A DNA stretch of 6,024 nt, from the NCBI GenBank assembly GCA_018665505.1, contig JABJCS010000252.1, positions 1-6,024 of the forward strand, in the 5' to 3' direction. The notes under the pieces are model-generated. The model ran no database searches and was not told where the DNA came from. It was given only the letters and a program-made list of their open reading frames with translations. The position numbers and the translations under genes were made by a program. This document shows, piece by piece, positions 1 through 5,866 of the stretch (positions are counted from its first letter, which is position 1; the number at the start of each line of letters is the position of its first letter). The stretch comes from Alphaproteobacteria bacterium (GTDB lineage Bacteria > Pseudomonadota > Alphaproteobacteria > UBA8366).

Positions 1-2
1 AT

Positions 3-422
3 GATCTGACCATCATCAATTTTATCTGGGCTCCGTACATGACCCTGTTGCCGCATAACCACAATATGTTCGCGGTGATCGGCATTTATGGCGGTCGCGA
101 GGATAATGTGTTCTGGCGTCGCATCGGAGATGGTGCTGGGAACAACGGTTCGCCCTACTTGGAAGCGGCGGGTGCCGATTCCATGGGGCCGGGGCAGGTC
201 GCGACCATGGGGAAGGATATTATCCATTCCGTGGCTAATCCGCTGCCGAAGCTAACAAGCGCCATCCATGTCTATGGCGGGAATTTCTTCGAGCCGCCGA
301 TACCACGAAGTCAATGGAACCATGAAACCTTGGTTCACGAACCATGGGATATGGACCAAACCCGCGCTACTTTCCGCGAGGCGGGAATTCGCTACGAAGC
401 TGGTGTCGCGGCGGGCGTCTAA
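3..422 (+). CDS. Cysteine dioxygenase-like cupin (metal-dependent double-stranded beta-helix enzyme), C-terminal part
   Basis: The reading frame is already open at the left edge, so the start lies outside the window and 139 residues remain of a family usually near 200. Fragment residues 17-20 are P-H-N-H, the first metal-binding pair of a cupin, followed by a conserved stretch ending in G-G-R-E-D-N (30-35). A third and fourth histidine lie in D-I-I-H-S-V (75) and in A-I-H-V-Y-G-G (89). This arrangement fits the small predicted metal-dependent proteins related to cysteine and 3-mercaptopropionate dioxygenases, which oxidise a thiol to a sulfinate with iron and O2. The substrate cannot be read from the sequence. 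There is no signal peptide in what remains. The stop codon TAA (420-422) overlaps the coaE stop on the other strand. The family call is fairly sure; the reaction is inferred. Confidence 0.8.
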   Translation, partial: DLTIINFIWAPYMTLLPHNHNMFAVIGIYGGREDNVFWRRIGDGAGNNGSPYLEAAGADSMGPGQVATMGKDIIHSVANPLPKLTSAIHVYGGNFFEPPIPRSQWNHETLVHEPWDMDQTRATFREAGIRYEAGVAAGV

Positions 423-1009
423 CGAATACGCGCTAGCTCCGCGTCGAGCCGTGCGATTAACGCAGCCTCATTGACGGAGTTGTCGATAACGACATCGGCA
501 CGGGCACTCCGCTCGTCATTTGAAAGTTGCGACGCGATACGTTTGCGCACGGCGGCTTCATCCAGTCCGTCGCGCGCCACCGCGCGGTCGACCGCTGTAT
601 CCGGATCGACAATGACGACCCAGGTTTCGTCGGCGAGGTCTTCCCAACCGGCTTCCAGTAGAACCGCCGCGTCCATGACGAGTAGGGCATTCGGATTGTC
701 GGCTTGTGTCGTCTCTATCCACTCACTGAACATGCGGCGAATTTCCGGGTAAAGGATATCGGTCAATTGCTTGAGGGCATTTGGATTGCCGAAGACTTTA
801 CCTCCCAGCGCTTTGCGGTCGATCTGCCCGTCGGCCCCAACAACTTCGCTGCCGAATGTCTCGGCGATTTGGGCGAAAGCCGCAGTATTGGGTTCGTATG
901 CCCGGTGACCGAGGACGTCACCGTCCATCACAAAAGCACCATTTTCTGATAAATACCGAGCCGCCGTCGACTTTCCCGACGCGATGCCGCCGGTCAGACC
1001 AATGATCAT
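419..1009 (-). CDS. coaE: Dephospho-CoA kinase
   Basis: This cytoplasmic enzyme makes the last step of coenzyme A synthesis, phosphorylating the ribose 3'-hydroxyl of dephospho-CoA with ATP. The 196-residue length is normal for CoaE. The P-loop G-G-I-A-S-G-K-S-T is at residues 7-15 and the substrate-side D-G-D at 29-31. A lid region follows R-D-G-L (146-149) and includes Q161, then the A-D-V-V-I-D-N block (171-177). The ATG at 1007-1009 opens directly into the MIIGLTGG strand, so no other start is sensible, although no good Shine-Dalgarno is visible. Several stretches (G-A-F-V near 25, L-G-H-R-A-Y at 33-38, V-F-G-N at 72-75, D-A-A-V-L-L-E-A-G-W at 113-122) recall the kinase domain of animal CoA synthase (COASY) more than typical bacterial CoaE. 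In many alphaproteobacteria coaE sits with aroE and dnaQ; here it stands alone between unrelated genes in the opposite orientation. Confidence 0.95.
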   Translation of the reverse strand: MIIGLTGGIASGKSTAARYLSENGAFVMDGDVLGHRAYEPNTAAFAQIAETFGSEVVGADGQIDRKALGGKVFGNPNALKQLTDILYPEIRRMFSEWIETTQADNPNALLVMDAAVLLEAGWEDLADETWVVIVDPDTAVDRAVARDGLDEAAVRKRIASQLSNDERSARADVVIDNSVNEAALIARLDAELARIR

Positions 1010-1156
1010 ATTCTATAAATCCGAATTTGGTTTTTTACGGAGATAGGGCCAGAACCTTAAATTCAAAACATGTCACCCATTCTTTCAACTGCTTGCGCTT
1101 GAAACTACGCCATGGCAAGCAAACCTCTGTTGTATAGGCGTTTGATGGAGGCGGAA
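1010..1156. other. Divergent intergenic spacer between coaE and the lyase gene
   Basis: This spacer must hold the 5' regions of both coaE (leftward) and the lyase-transferase operon (rightward). The coaE-proximal half is AT-rich, with a T6 run at 1031-1036. I could not find a convincing pair of -35 and -10 boxes at proper spacing for either direction. The right-hand 45 bases are open in the lyase frame from an ATG at 1112, but the better start is at 1157. Confidence 0.5.
1147..1151 (+). promoter_or_regulatory. Ribosome binding site setting the lyase start
   Basis: GGAGG lies five bases before the ATG at 1157. The upstream in-frame ATGs are less well served: 1112 has nothing recognisable before it, and 1145 has only a weak AGG at 1136-1138. 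This site is the main reason for choosing 1157. Confidence 0.7.
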
Positions 1157-2095
1157 ATGGCGAGACCTACAAAAGTTGAGATTACCGAAGTTGGCCCGCG
1201 CGACGGGTTGCAGGCAGAACTGAATTTCATTCCAACCGATGCGAAAATTCGGTTCGTGAACTCATTAATCGCGGCGGGTGTGCCGCGGATAGAGTTCTCG
1301 TCATTCGTCTCCCCGAAAGCTATTCCTCAATTGTCCGATGTGGTCGAGGTTTTCGAGGGTATAAATCGTTCCAAGCCGTGTACGCTCGCGGCGTTGGTGC
1401 CGAACGCCCATGGGGCGATCCGCGCCGTTGAAGCGAAGGTCGACGAGATGATCGTCTTTATGTCGGCTTCGGAAAGTCACAATCAGAAGAACGTTAATCG
1501 TTCAATCGATGAATCTCTGGATGGTTTCGAGCGCGTGGCCGAGATCGCGGATGCCGCCGGCATTCCGGTCCACGGCGCTATCGCTACCGGATTTGGTTGC
1601 CCGTTTGAAGGCGACGTCTCGCTCGATACTATCGTGAAGATCGCCAAGCGGTATCGCGATTATGGGTTCAAGGGCGTTGGCCTCGGCGATACGACCGGCA
1701 TGGCGACGCCGCCGATTGTCACCAAGTTCGTGCGCACCTTGCAGGACGCGGTGCCGGAGTTGGATATCGCGCTACATTTCCACAACACACGTGGCATCGG
1801 TCTCGTGAATGTCGTCGCCGGACTAGACGAGGGGATCGAGAAATACGACGCATCCTTTGCCGGGATCGGCGGGTGTCCCTTCGCGCCGAAAGCGACGGGC
1901 AACATTTGCACCGAAGACTTGGTCTATATGCTGGATGAGATGGGCATCGAGACTGGGATCGATATCCGCCAGATGGTAGAATTGGCCTGTGATGTGGAAG
2001 AAACCGTGGGGCGAGGGTTGCCTGGCCAAGTCATGAAGGCGGGACTGCGGCTCGATCTCCATGAGATGGGTGATGTCGCCACGGCGAAAGGCTAG
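1157..2095 (+). CDS. HMG-CoA lyase-like enzyme (DRE-TIM metallolyase)
   Basis: With the start at 1157 the protein has 312 residues, the usual length for 3-hydroxy-3-methylglutaryl-CoA lyase. That enzyme splits HMG-CoA to acetyl-CoA and acetoacetate at the end of leucine breakdown. The active-site residues known from the human enzyme can be placed: R15-D16 in G-P-R-D-G-L-Q, E46 before F-S-S-F-V-S-P-K, H207 and H209 in H-F-H-N-T-R-G, C240 in G-G-C-P-F, and N249 plus E253 in G-N-I-C-T-E-D. A working metal-dependent lyase is therefore expected. H-F-H-N-T-R-G and P-F-A-P-K-A-T differ from textbook HMG-CoA lyase (H-C-H-D-T-Y-G and P-Y-A-x-G-A) and point to a paralogous branch whose substrate may be another 3-hydroxy-3-alkylglutaryl-CoA or a citramalyl-type thioester. 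No other leucine-pathway gene is in view. The CoA transferase gene starts 12 bp after its stop, so the two are probably co-transcribed. Confidence 0.9.
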   Translation: MARPTKVEITEVGPRDGLQAELNFIPTDAKIRFVNSLIAAGVPRIEFSSFVSPKAIPQLSDVVEVFEGINRSKPCTLAALVPNAHGAIRAVEAKVDEMIVFMSASESHNQKNVNRSIDESLDGFERVAEIADAAGIPVHGAIATGFGCPFEGDVSLDTIVKIAKRYRDYGFKGVGLGDTTGMATPPIVTKFVRTLQDAVPELDIALHFHNTRGIGLVNVVAGLDEGIEKYDASFAGIGGCPFAPKATGNICTEDLVYMLDEMGIETGIDIRQMVELACDVEETVGRGLPGQVMKAGLRLDLHEMGDVATAKG

Positions 2096-2107
2096 CCGGA
2101 TTAAATC

Positions 2108-3265
2108 ATGAGCGAAACGAGCGCTGTGCCCGAGGGTGCCCTGACAGGCATTCGGGTGATCGATCTCACGCGCATTCTGGCCGGGCCATTCTGTACAATG
2201 TTGTTGGCCGATATGGGCGCCGAAGTCATCAAGATCGAAAGTCCGAGCGGGGGTGACGCCATCAGAACGCAGGGCGTGATCAAGGATGGCATGAGCTGGT
2301 ATTTCGCCCAGTTCAATCGGAACAAAAAATCTGTCACTCTCGATCTCTACACAGATGAGGGAAAGGCAAAACTTTCGGCATTGTTGGAGAGTGCGGACGT
2401 ACTCGTGGAGAATTTTCGCCCCGGCGTATTGGCGAAGATGGGCTTTGACGAAGCGCGATTAAAGCAACTCAACCCGAAGCTGATCGTCGGCAGCGTTAAC
2501 GGCTACGGCTCTACCGGACCCTATGTCGATCGACCGTCCTTCGACTTCATCGCGCAGGCGATGAGCGGGTTCATGAGTCTAACTGGCGAGATTGAAGGGG
2601 AGCCGATGCGCGCTGCCCCTCCGATGGCGGATTTGATCGCAGGATTGTATTGCGCCTTTGGTGTCGTGACGGCGCTTGCCGCCCGCTATCGTACAGGGGA
2701 GGGGCAGTATATCGAATCCAGCCTCAACAATAGCCTCATTTCGATGATGGCGTTTCTCTCGGCGGAGTATTTCGCGACTGGCAAACCTCCGGCGCGGAGC
2801 GGAAACAATCATGCCATTGTGGCGCCTTACGGCATGTTCAAGGCGAAGAACGGTGCCATTGCGGTTGCACCGTCGAACGAGACTTACGCTATTCGTTTCC
2901 TGGATGCGGTAGGGCTTGGTCACTTGATGGAGGATGACCGGTTTCGGACCAACGCGGACCGGATGCGCAATCGGGTTGAGCTGTTGGAGGTAATCGACCG
3001 AGAGACAGAGAAAGAAAGCGTTGATCACTGGATCGAAGTGATCAACGGCGCGGGCTGCCCCTGTGGCCGAGTTATGGGACTCGATGAAGTTTTCGCCGAT
3101 CCGCAAGTACGAGCTACCGAGATGGTCTTGGATGTGGATCACGGCGACAGCGGTATAATCCGAATGACCGGGTTTCCCGTAAAAATGTCGAAGACACCTC
3201 CACGCATTCAACGTCCGGCCCCGCAACTTGGCGAGCACAACGACGAGATTTTAGGCGAGAGTTAG
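2108..3265 (+). CDS. CaiB/BaiF family (family III) CoA transferase
   Basis: The protein has 385 residues, within the normal 380-430 range. It moves CoA from a donor thioester to a carboxylic acid through an aspartyl-CoA intermediate. Family marks in order are G-I-R-V-I-D-L-T-R-I-L-A-G-P (14-27), the A-D-M-G-A-E-V-I-K-I-E strand (34-44), N-R-N-K-K-S (70-75), and E-N-F-R-P-G-V (101-107). P-P-M-A-D-L-I-A-G (171-179) supplies the likely catalytic D174, and R-T-G-E-G-Q (195-200) follows. The ATG at 2108 has only a short GGA (2098-2100) before it, seven bases away; close spacing to the lyase suggests shared transcription. The acceptor is not readable from sequence. A human relative, SUGCT, uses glutarate and 3-hydroxymethylglutarate as acceptors, which makes HMG a reasonable guess next to an HMG-CoA lyase. 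Itaconate, citramalate and mesaconate are alternatives. Confidence 0.92.
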   Translation: MSETSAVPEGALTGIRVIDLTRILAGPFCTMLLADMGAEVIKIESPSGGDAIRTQGVIKDGMSWYFAQFNRNKKSVTLDLYTDEGKAKLSALLESADVLVENFRPGVLAKMGFDEARLKQLNPKLIVGSVNGYGSTGPYVDRPSFDFIAQAMSGFMSLTGEIEGEPMRAAPPMADLIAGLYCAFGVVTALAARYRTGEGQYIESSLNNSLISMMAFLSAEYFATGKPPARSGNNHAIVAPYGMFKAKNGAIAVAPSNETYAIRFLDAVGLGHLMEDDRFRTNADRMRNRVELLEVIDRETEKESVDHWIEVINGAGCPCGRVMGLDEVFADPQVRATEMVLDVDHGDSGIIRMTGFPVKMSKTPPRIQRPAPQLGEHNDEILGES

Positions 3266-3885
3266 CTCGCGAAGACGCCAAGATCTATTAAATCTTGGCG
3301 TAGCTTGTCGGGTGTCTCGAAAAGTACGGTCTGGAAACCGACACCCTTTGCCGCTTCCACATTTTTGAGACCGTCATCGATGAACAATGTCGCGGCGGGA
3401 TCGACGTTGAACCGATCGCGAGCCATCTTGAAGATGGCGTCGTCGGGCTTTGCCATGCCGACATGGCCGGAGATAATGACATCGTCAAAGAATTCTAAGA
3501 ACGCAAAATCCTGTTCTACGCGCGCCCAGGTCTCGCCGGCCCAATTCGAAAGGACGAATAGCGGGACACCGGAAGCGTGCAGTTCTCGTACGATCTCAAG
3601 CGTGCCTTCGAAGAACCCGCGGATCGTTTCTGGCCACCGGTCCACATAGAGTTGCATGGCGTCGGCATATTCGGGATAAATTTCACTTCGTTCCGCGATG
3701 GCCTTCGAGAGCGGGTAACCCGCATCGACGGCGCGAAACCACTCCAAGTCCAAGACTTCTTCCACGAGGAACTTTAGCTGTGTTTCGTCGGGTGCGATCT
3801 CGTGCAGAAGATAGCCCGGGTTCCAGTCGACGATGACTTTGCCGAGATCGAAAATGAACGCGTTTAGTGGGGGAGTTTCTTGCAT
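3262..3885 (-). CDS. HAD-superfamily hydrolase, YihX / soluble-epoxide-hydrolase N-domain type
   Basis: This 207-residue cytoplasmic protein is probably a phosphatase acting on a small phosphorylated metabolite. Motif I is F-D-L-G-K-V-I-V-D-W with nucleophile D13. Motif II is V-L-S-N-W with S113. Motif III is G-M-A-K-P with K146. Motif IV is F-I-D-D-G with D170 and D171, leading into N-V-E-A-A. A helical cap lies between motifs I and II (about 20-95). The residue two after the nucleophile, normally the acid/base Asp of HAD phosphatases, is G15; YihX-like members also read D-L-G-N-V, so this is a subfamily trait rather than damage. Haloacid dehalogenase is less likely because D-A-Y-G-T is absent. 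The gene lies 39 bp downstream of the alpha/beta hydrolase on the same strand and has no clear Shine-Dalgarno. Its TAA stop overlaps the transferase stop by four bases. Confidence 0.88.
   Translation of the reverse strand: MQETPPLNAFIFDLGKVIVDWNPGYLLHEIAPDETQLKFLVEEVLDLEWFRAVDAGYPLSKAIAERSEIYPEYADAMQLYVDRWPETIRGFFEGTLEIVRELHASGVPLFVLSNWAGETWARVEQDFAFLEFFDDVIISGHVGMAKPDDAIFKMARDRFNVDPAATLFIDDGLKNVEAAKGVGFQTVLFETPDKLRQDLIDLGVFAS
3275..3301 (+). terminator. Perfect 10-bp hairpin just after the transferase stop, inside the HAD gene
   Basis: The arm at 3275-3284 (ACGCCAAGAT) is perfectly complementary to 3292-3301, with a seven-base loop. It begins nine bases after the transferase stop, where a 3' end for the rightward operon would be expected. 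No T-tract follows, so it is not a canonical intrinsic terminator; it may instead stabilise the mRNA end. On the other strand the same bases encode R-Q-D-L-I-D-L-G-V near the C-terminus of the HAD protein, and the repeated D-L accounts for part of the symmetry. Confidence 0.35.
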
Positions 3886-3924
3886 GAAATGTCGCGAATG
3901 TTCTCAGTTGGAAGACTTGATCCG

Positions 3925-4785
3925 TTATCCAGAGAAGAATGCCAAAATTCGCTTGTTTGCAAGTGAAGGGCTTTCGTAATGCACAAAATGCCCGGCGTCC
4001 TTCGCGATCTCTACAGTGATATTGGGAAAATACTCCTCGATTCCGTCTGACCATTCGGGCCTCAGGACCGTGTCGCTTTCACCCCATAAAACATAGGTAG
4101 GTATTTGAATAGGGGCGAGAGATGGCACACCCTCATCGATGATTTTTTGGCGGTAATCGGCCACAGCTCGGTACCAATTGAATCCTCCCTGCAAGTTGCC
4201 GGGCGTCATGAAGTTATCTACCCAGGCCTCAAGGTCTTCATCGAATTGGCCGTCCGCATGTGCCCAGTGATTCAGGAAATGTTGGAAGTAGACCCGGCAC
4301 GTATCGCGGCTTTGGCCGACGAGTTTGGCGGACCAATCCAATTGATGGAAGGCTTGGTACCACAGCTCCTTGTAGTGACCGCCATCGAGCCAGCGTGTTC
4401 CGATGCCGGGATGTGGACAGTTGAAGAAAAATAGGCCGTTGATACGATCCGGAATTCGGCGGGCGATATCTTGCATGACAAAAGCGCCGACATCGTGTCC
4501 GACCAAACCCACTTTCGGGAGGTCGAGCGCATCAATGAACTGAACGATATCTTCCGCATAGTCGCCGACATCCGGAACGGCCTCGGGATTTTCACTTTCT
4601 CCGAAGCCGCGAAAATCTGGCGCGATGACGTCGAATCTCTCCGCGAGGATCGGTATGTTCTTCCGCCACGTATACCAGAATTCCGGCCATCTATGGAGAA
4701 GGAGGAGCGGCGCGCCATCACCTTCACGCACATAATGCATTTTCAGGTTCGGAAGCGTCACATGATCGTGTTTCCAAGCGGTCAT
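3925..4785 (-). CDS. Alpha/beta hydrolase, epoxide-hydrolase-like
   Basis: The 286-residue protein has the alpha/beta-hydrolase core with a cap domain. The nucleophile elbow is G-H-D-V-G with D98, the acid is probably D238 in W-G-E-S-D, and the base is H266 in D-A-G-H-F-V-H-Y. An aspartate nucleophile means epoxide hydrolase or dehalogenase rather than esterase. Cap tyrosines Y143 (E-L-W-Y-Q) and Y205 (F-N-W-Y-R-A) are placed like the pair that protonates the epoxide oxygen in soluble epoxide hydrolases. Fluoroacetate dehalogenase is disfavoured because the arginine after the nucleophile is replaced by V99. The oxyanion motif H-G-x-P reads H-R-W-P (31-34). The ATG at 4785 is preferred because AGGTG lies six bases upstream; a GTG at 4794 overlaps that site and would add only three residues. 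No signal peptide is visible. The gene leads the HAD gene in a likely two-gene operon. Confidence 0.88.
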   Translation of the reverse strand: MTAWKHDHVTLPNLKMHYVREGDGAPLLLLHRWPEFWYTWRKNIPILAERFDVIAPDFRGFGESENPEAVPDVGDYAEDIVQFIDALDLPKVGLVGHDVGAFVMQDIARRIPDRINGLFFFNCPHPGIGTRWLDGGHYKELWYQAFHQLDWSAKLVGQSRDTCRVYFQHFLNHWAHADGQFDEDLEAWVDNFMTPGNLQGGFNWYRAVADYRQKIIDEGVPSLAPIQIPTYVLWGESDTVLRPEWSDGIEEYFPNITVEIAKDAGHFVHYESPSLANKRILAFFSG

Positions 4786-4791
4786 TGTTTG

Positions 4792-4796
4792 CACCT
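4792..4796 (-). promoter_or_regulatory. Ribosome binding site of the alpha/beta hydrolase
   Basis: On the minus strand AGGTG stands six bases before the ATG at 4785. It coincides with the GTG that could otherwise be taken as a start at 4794, and so argues for the ATG. It lies partly inside a perfect palindrome (4793-4802). Confidence 0.55.
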
Positions 4797-4810
4797 ATAG
4801 GTCGCTAGCG
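4793..4810. repeat. Two abutting perfect palindromes in the divergent spacer
   Basis: ACCTATAGGT (4793-4802) and CGCTAGCG (4803-4810) are each exact palindromes and touch without a gap. They lie in the 64-bp spacer between the divergent hydrolase and solute-binding protein genes. They could be an operator shared by both directions, but palindromes of 8-10 bp do arise by chance and no regulator gene is adjacent. The left one includes part of the hydrolase Shine-Dalgarno. Confidence 0.4.
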
Positions 4811-4837
4811 GTACAAGAGATTTAGCTGATCCTTACC

Positions 4838-4841
4838 GAGG
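4838..4841 (+). promoter_or_regulatory. Ribosome binding site favouring the GTG start of the TAXI protein
   Basis: GAGG lies eight bases before the GTG at 4850. The in-frame ATG at 4859 would be 17 bases away, which is too far, so GTG is the preferred start. Confidence 0.5.
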
Positions 4842-4849
4842 TTGCACCC

Positions 4850-5866
4850 GTGTTCGTCATGCCGAACGTCCTTCGTTGCACCGCCCTGACAATAGTCACC
4901 CTATTTGCTGTGACGGTCGCGGCGACGGCGCAGGATGCACGGTTTTTTCGCATCGGAACCGGCGGGATCGGCGGTACCTATTATCCCATCGGTGGAATCA
5001 TCGCGAGTGCCATCAGCAGCCCGCCCGGATCGCGCTCCTGCGACGAGGGGGGGAGCTGCGGTGTGCAAGGCTTGGTCGCCATCGCGCAAACTTCGGGCGG
5101 TTCGGTCGCCAATGTGGACGCCGTGGCAACGGGTCGGTTGGATTCAGGCTTTGTTCAGTCCGATATTGCCTATTGGGCGTATACGGGAACCGGTACCTAT
5201 CGAAAGAAAAAGCCGCGCAAGACAATCCGCGCCATTGCCAATCTCTATCCTGAAAGTGTCCACGTCGTGGTCCGCACGAAGACAGGCGTGAAATCGATGC
5301 GGGACCTAAAGGGGCGGCGGGTATCGTTGGATGAAAAAGGGTCGGGTGCGCTGGTGGATGCGCGGTTGATCTTGGAAGCGTTTGGATTGCGCGAAAGGCG
5401 CGATTTGAAAGCGCAATATCTCAATAGTGAATCCGCGGCCCTCAGACTCGCTGCGGGGAAGCTGGATGCCTTTATCGCAGTCGCTGGATATCCGATGGCG
5501 TCCGTGCAGCTAGCACTCGGAAAATCTGACGCGCAAATTCTGCCGCTTATCGGAAAGCCGATCGAGCAGCTTCTCGCGAAGTATAAATTTTTTAGCCGGG
5601 ATACTATCCCTTCGGATGTCTATGGAAATGCCGAGCCGATTCCCACGATCAGCGTCAACGCACTTTGGATTGTCCCGGAGGCTGCCGACGAGGAATTGAT
5701 CTATCAGATCACCAAGGCAATCTGGAATGAGAAGTCGCGGAAACTCCTCGATGAGGGGCATTCGAAAGGAAAATTAATCCAGATGTCGACGGCGCTACAG
5801 GGTGTCAGTATACCTCTGCACCCAGGTGCCCGGCGGTTTTACCGCGAAGTAGATATAGCTGAATGA
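4850..5866 (+). CDS. TAXI-family TRAP transporter solute-binding protein
   Basis: This 338-residue protein should bind a solute in the periplasm for a tripartite (TRAP) transporter, probably a carboxylate or amino-acid-like compound. Residues 1-27 form a Sec signal peptide with a hydrophobic core (about 11-25) and an A-T-A cleavage site before Q28; C10 is not in a lipobox. The family's N-terminal signature I-G-T-G-G-I-G-G-T-Y-Y-P-I-G-G spans 35-49. Further marks are S-G-F-V-Q-S-D-I-A-Y-W-A (99-110), V-K-S-M-R-D-L-K-G (147-155), and G-K-L-D-A-F (203-208). C64 and C70 in C-D-E-G-G-S-C are likely to form a disulfide after export. The GTG start is chosen because GAGG is correctly spaced. No TRAP membrane subunit is within the window; the next gene, overlapping by four bases (ATGA), is a hydrolase. 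Confidence 0.93.
   Translation: MFVMPNVLRCTALTIVTLFAVTVAATAQDARFFRIGTGGIGGTYYPIGGIIASAISSPPGSRSCDEGGSCGVQGLVAIAQTSGGSVANVDAVATGRLDSGFVQSDIAYWAYTGTGTYRKKKPRKTIRAIANLYPESVHVVVRTKTGVKSMRDLKGRRVSLDEKGSGALVDARLILEAFGLRERRDLKAQYLNSESAALRLAAGKLDAFIAVAGYPMASVQLALGKSDAQILPLIGKPIEQLLAKYKFFSRDTIPSDVYGNAEPIPTISVNALWIVPEAADEELIYQITKAIWNEKSRKLLDEGHSKGKLIQMSTALQGVSIPLHPGARRFYREVDIAE

Noticed and set aside
428..444. Possible terminator hairpin after the cupin gene (ACGCG ... CGCGT)
   Set aside because: The stem is only five base pairs with a seven-base loop and no T-tract, well within chance for GC-rich coding sequence.
1099..1138. Promoter-like TTGAAA (1099-1104) and TATAGG (1133-1138) before the lyase
   Set aside because: The spacing is 28 bases instead of about 17, and no better-spaced partner was found for either box.
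1112..1156. Upstream in-frame ATG starts (1112 and 1145) for the lyase
   Set aside because: The added residues do not match the family's N-terminus and neither start has a ribosome binding site as good as the GGAGG before 1157.
2579..3238. Long open frame of 219 codons antisense to the CoA transferase
   Set aside because: It lies wholly inside a well-supported gene, shows no recognisable motif or ribosome binding site, and its composition looks like the reverse reading of a coding sequence.
3683..4054. 123-codon open frame on the minus strand across the junction of the two hydrolase genes
   Set aside because: It is out of frame with both genes, which account for almost all of its length with clear motifs, and its own translation is rich in arginine and unlike any family.
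3262..4785. A dehalogenation pathway (haloalkane or fluoroacetate dehalogenase plus haloacid dehalogenase)
   Set aside because: The HAD protein lacks the D-A-Y-G-T nucleophile motif of L-2-haloacid dehalogenases, and the alpha/beta hydrolase lacks the arginine after the nucleophile seen in fluoroacetate dehalogenase while having epoxide-hydrolase-like cap tyrosines.
4786..4849. Sigma-70 promoters in the hydrolase/TAXI spacer
   Set aside because: TATAGG on the minus strand has TTGTAC only 11 bases upstream of it, and no acceptable -10 box was seen in the rightward direction.
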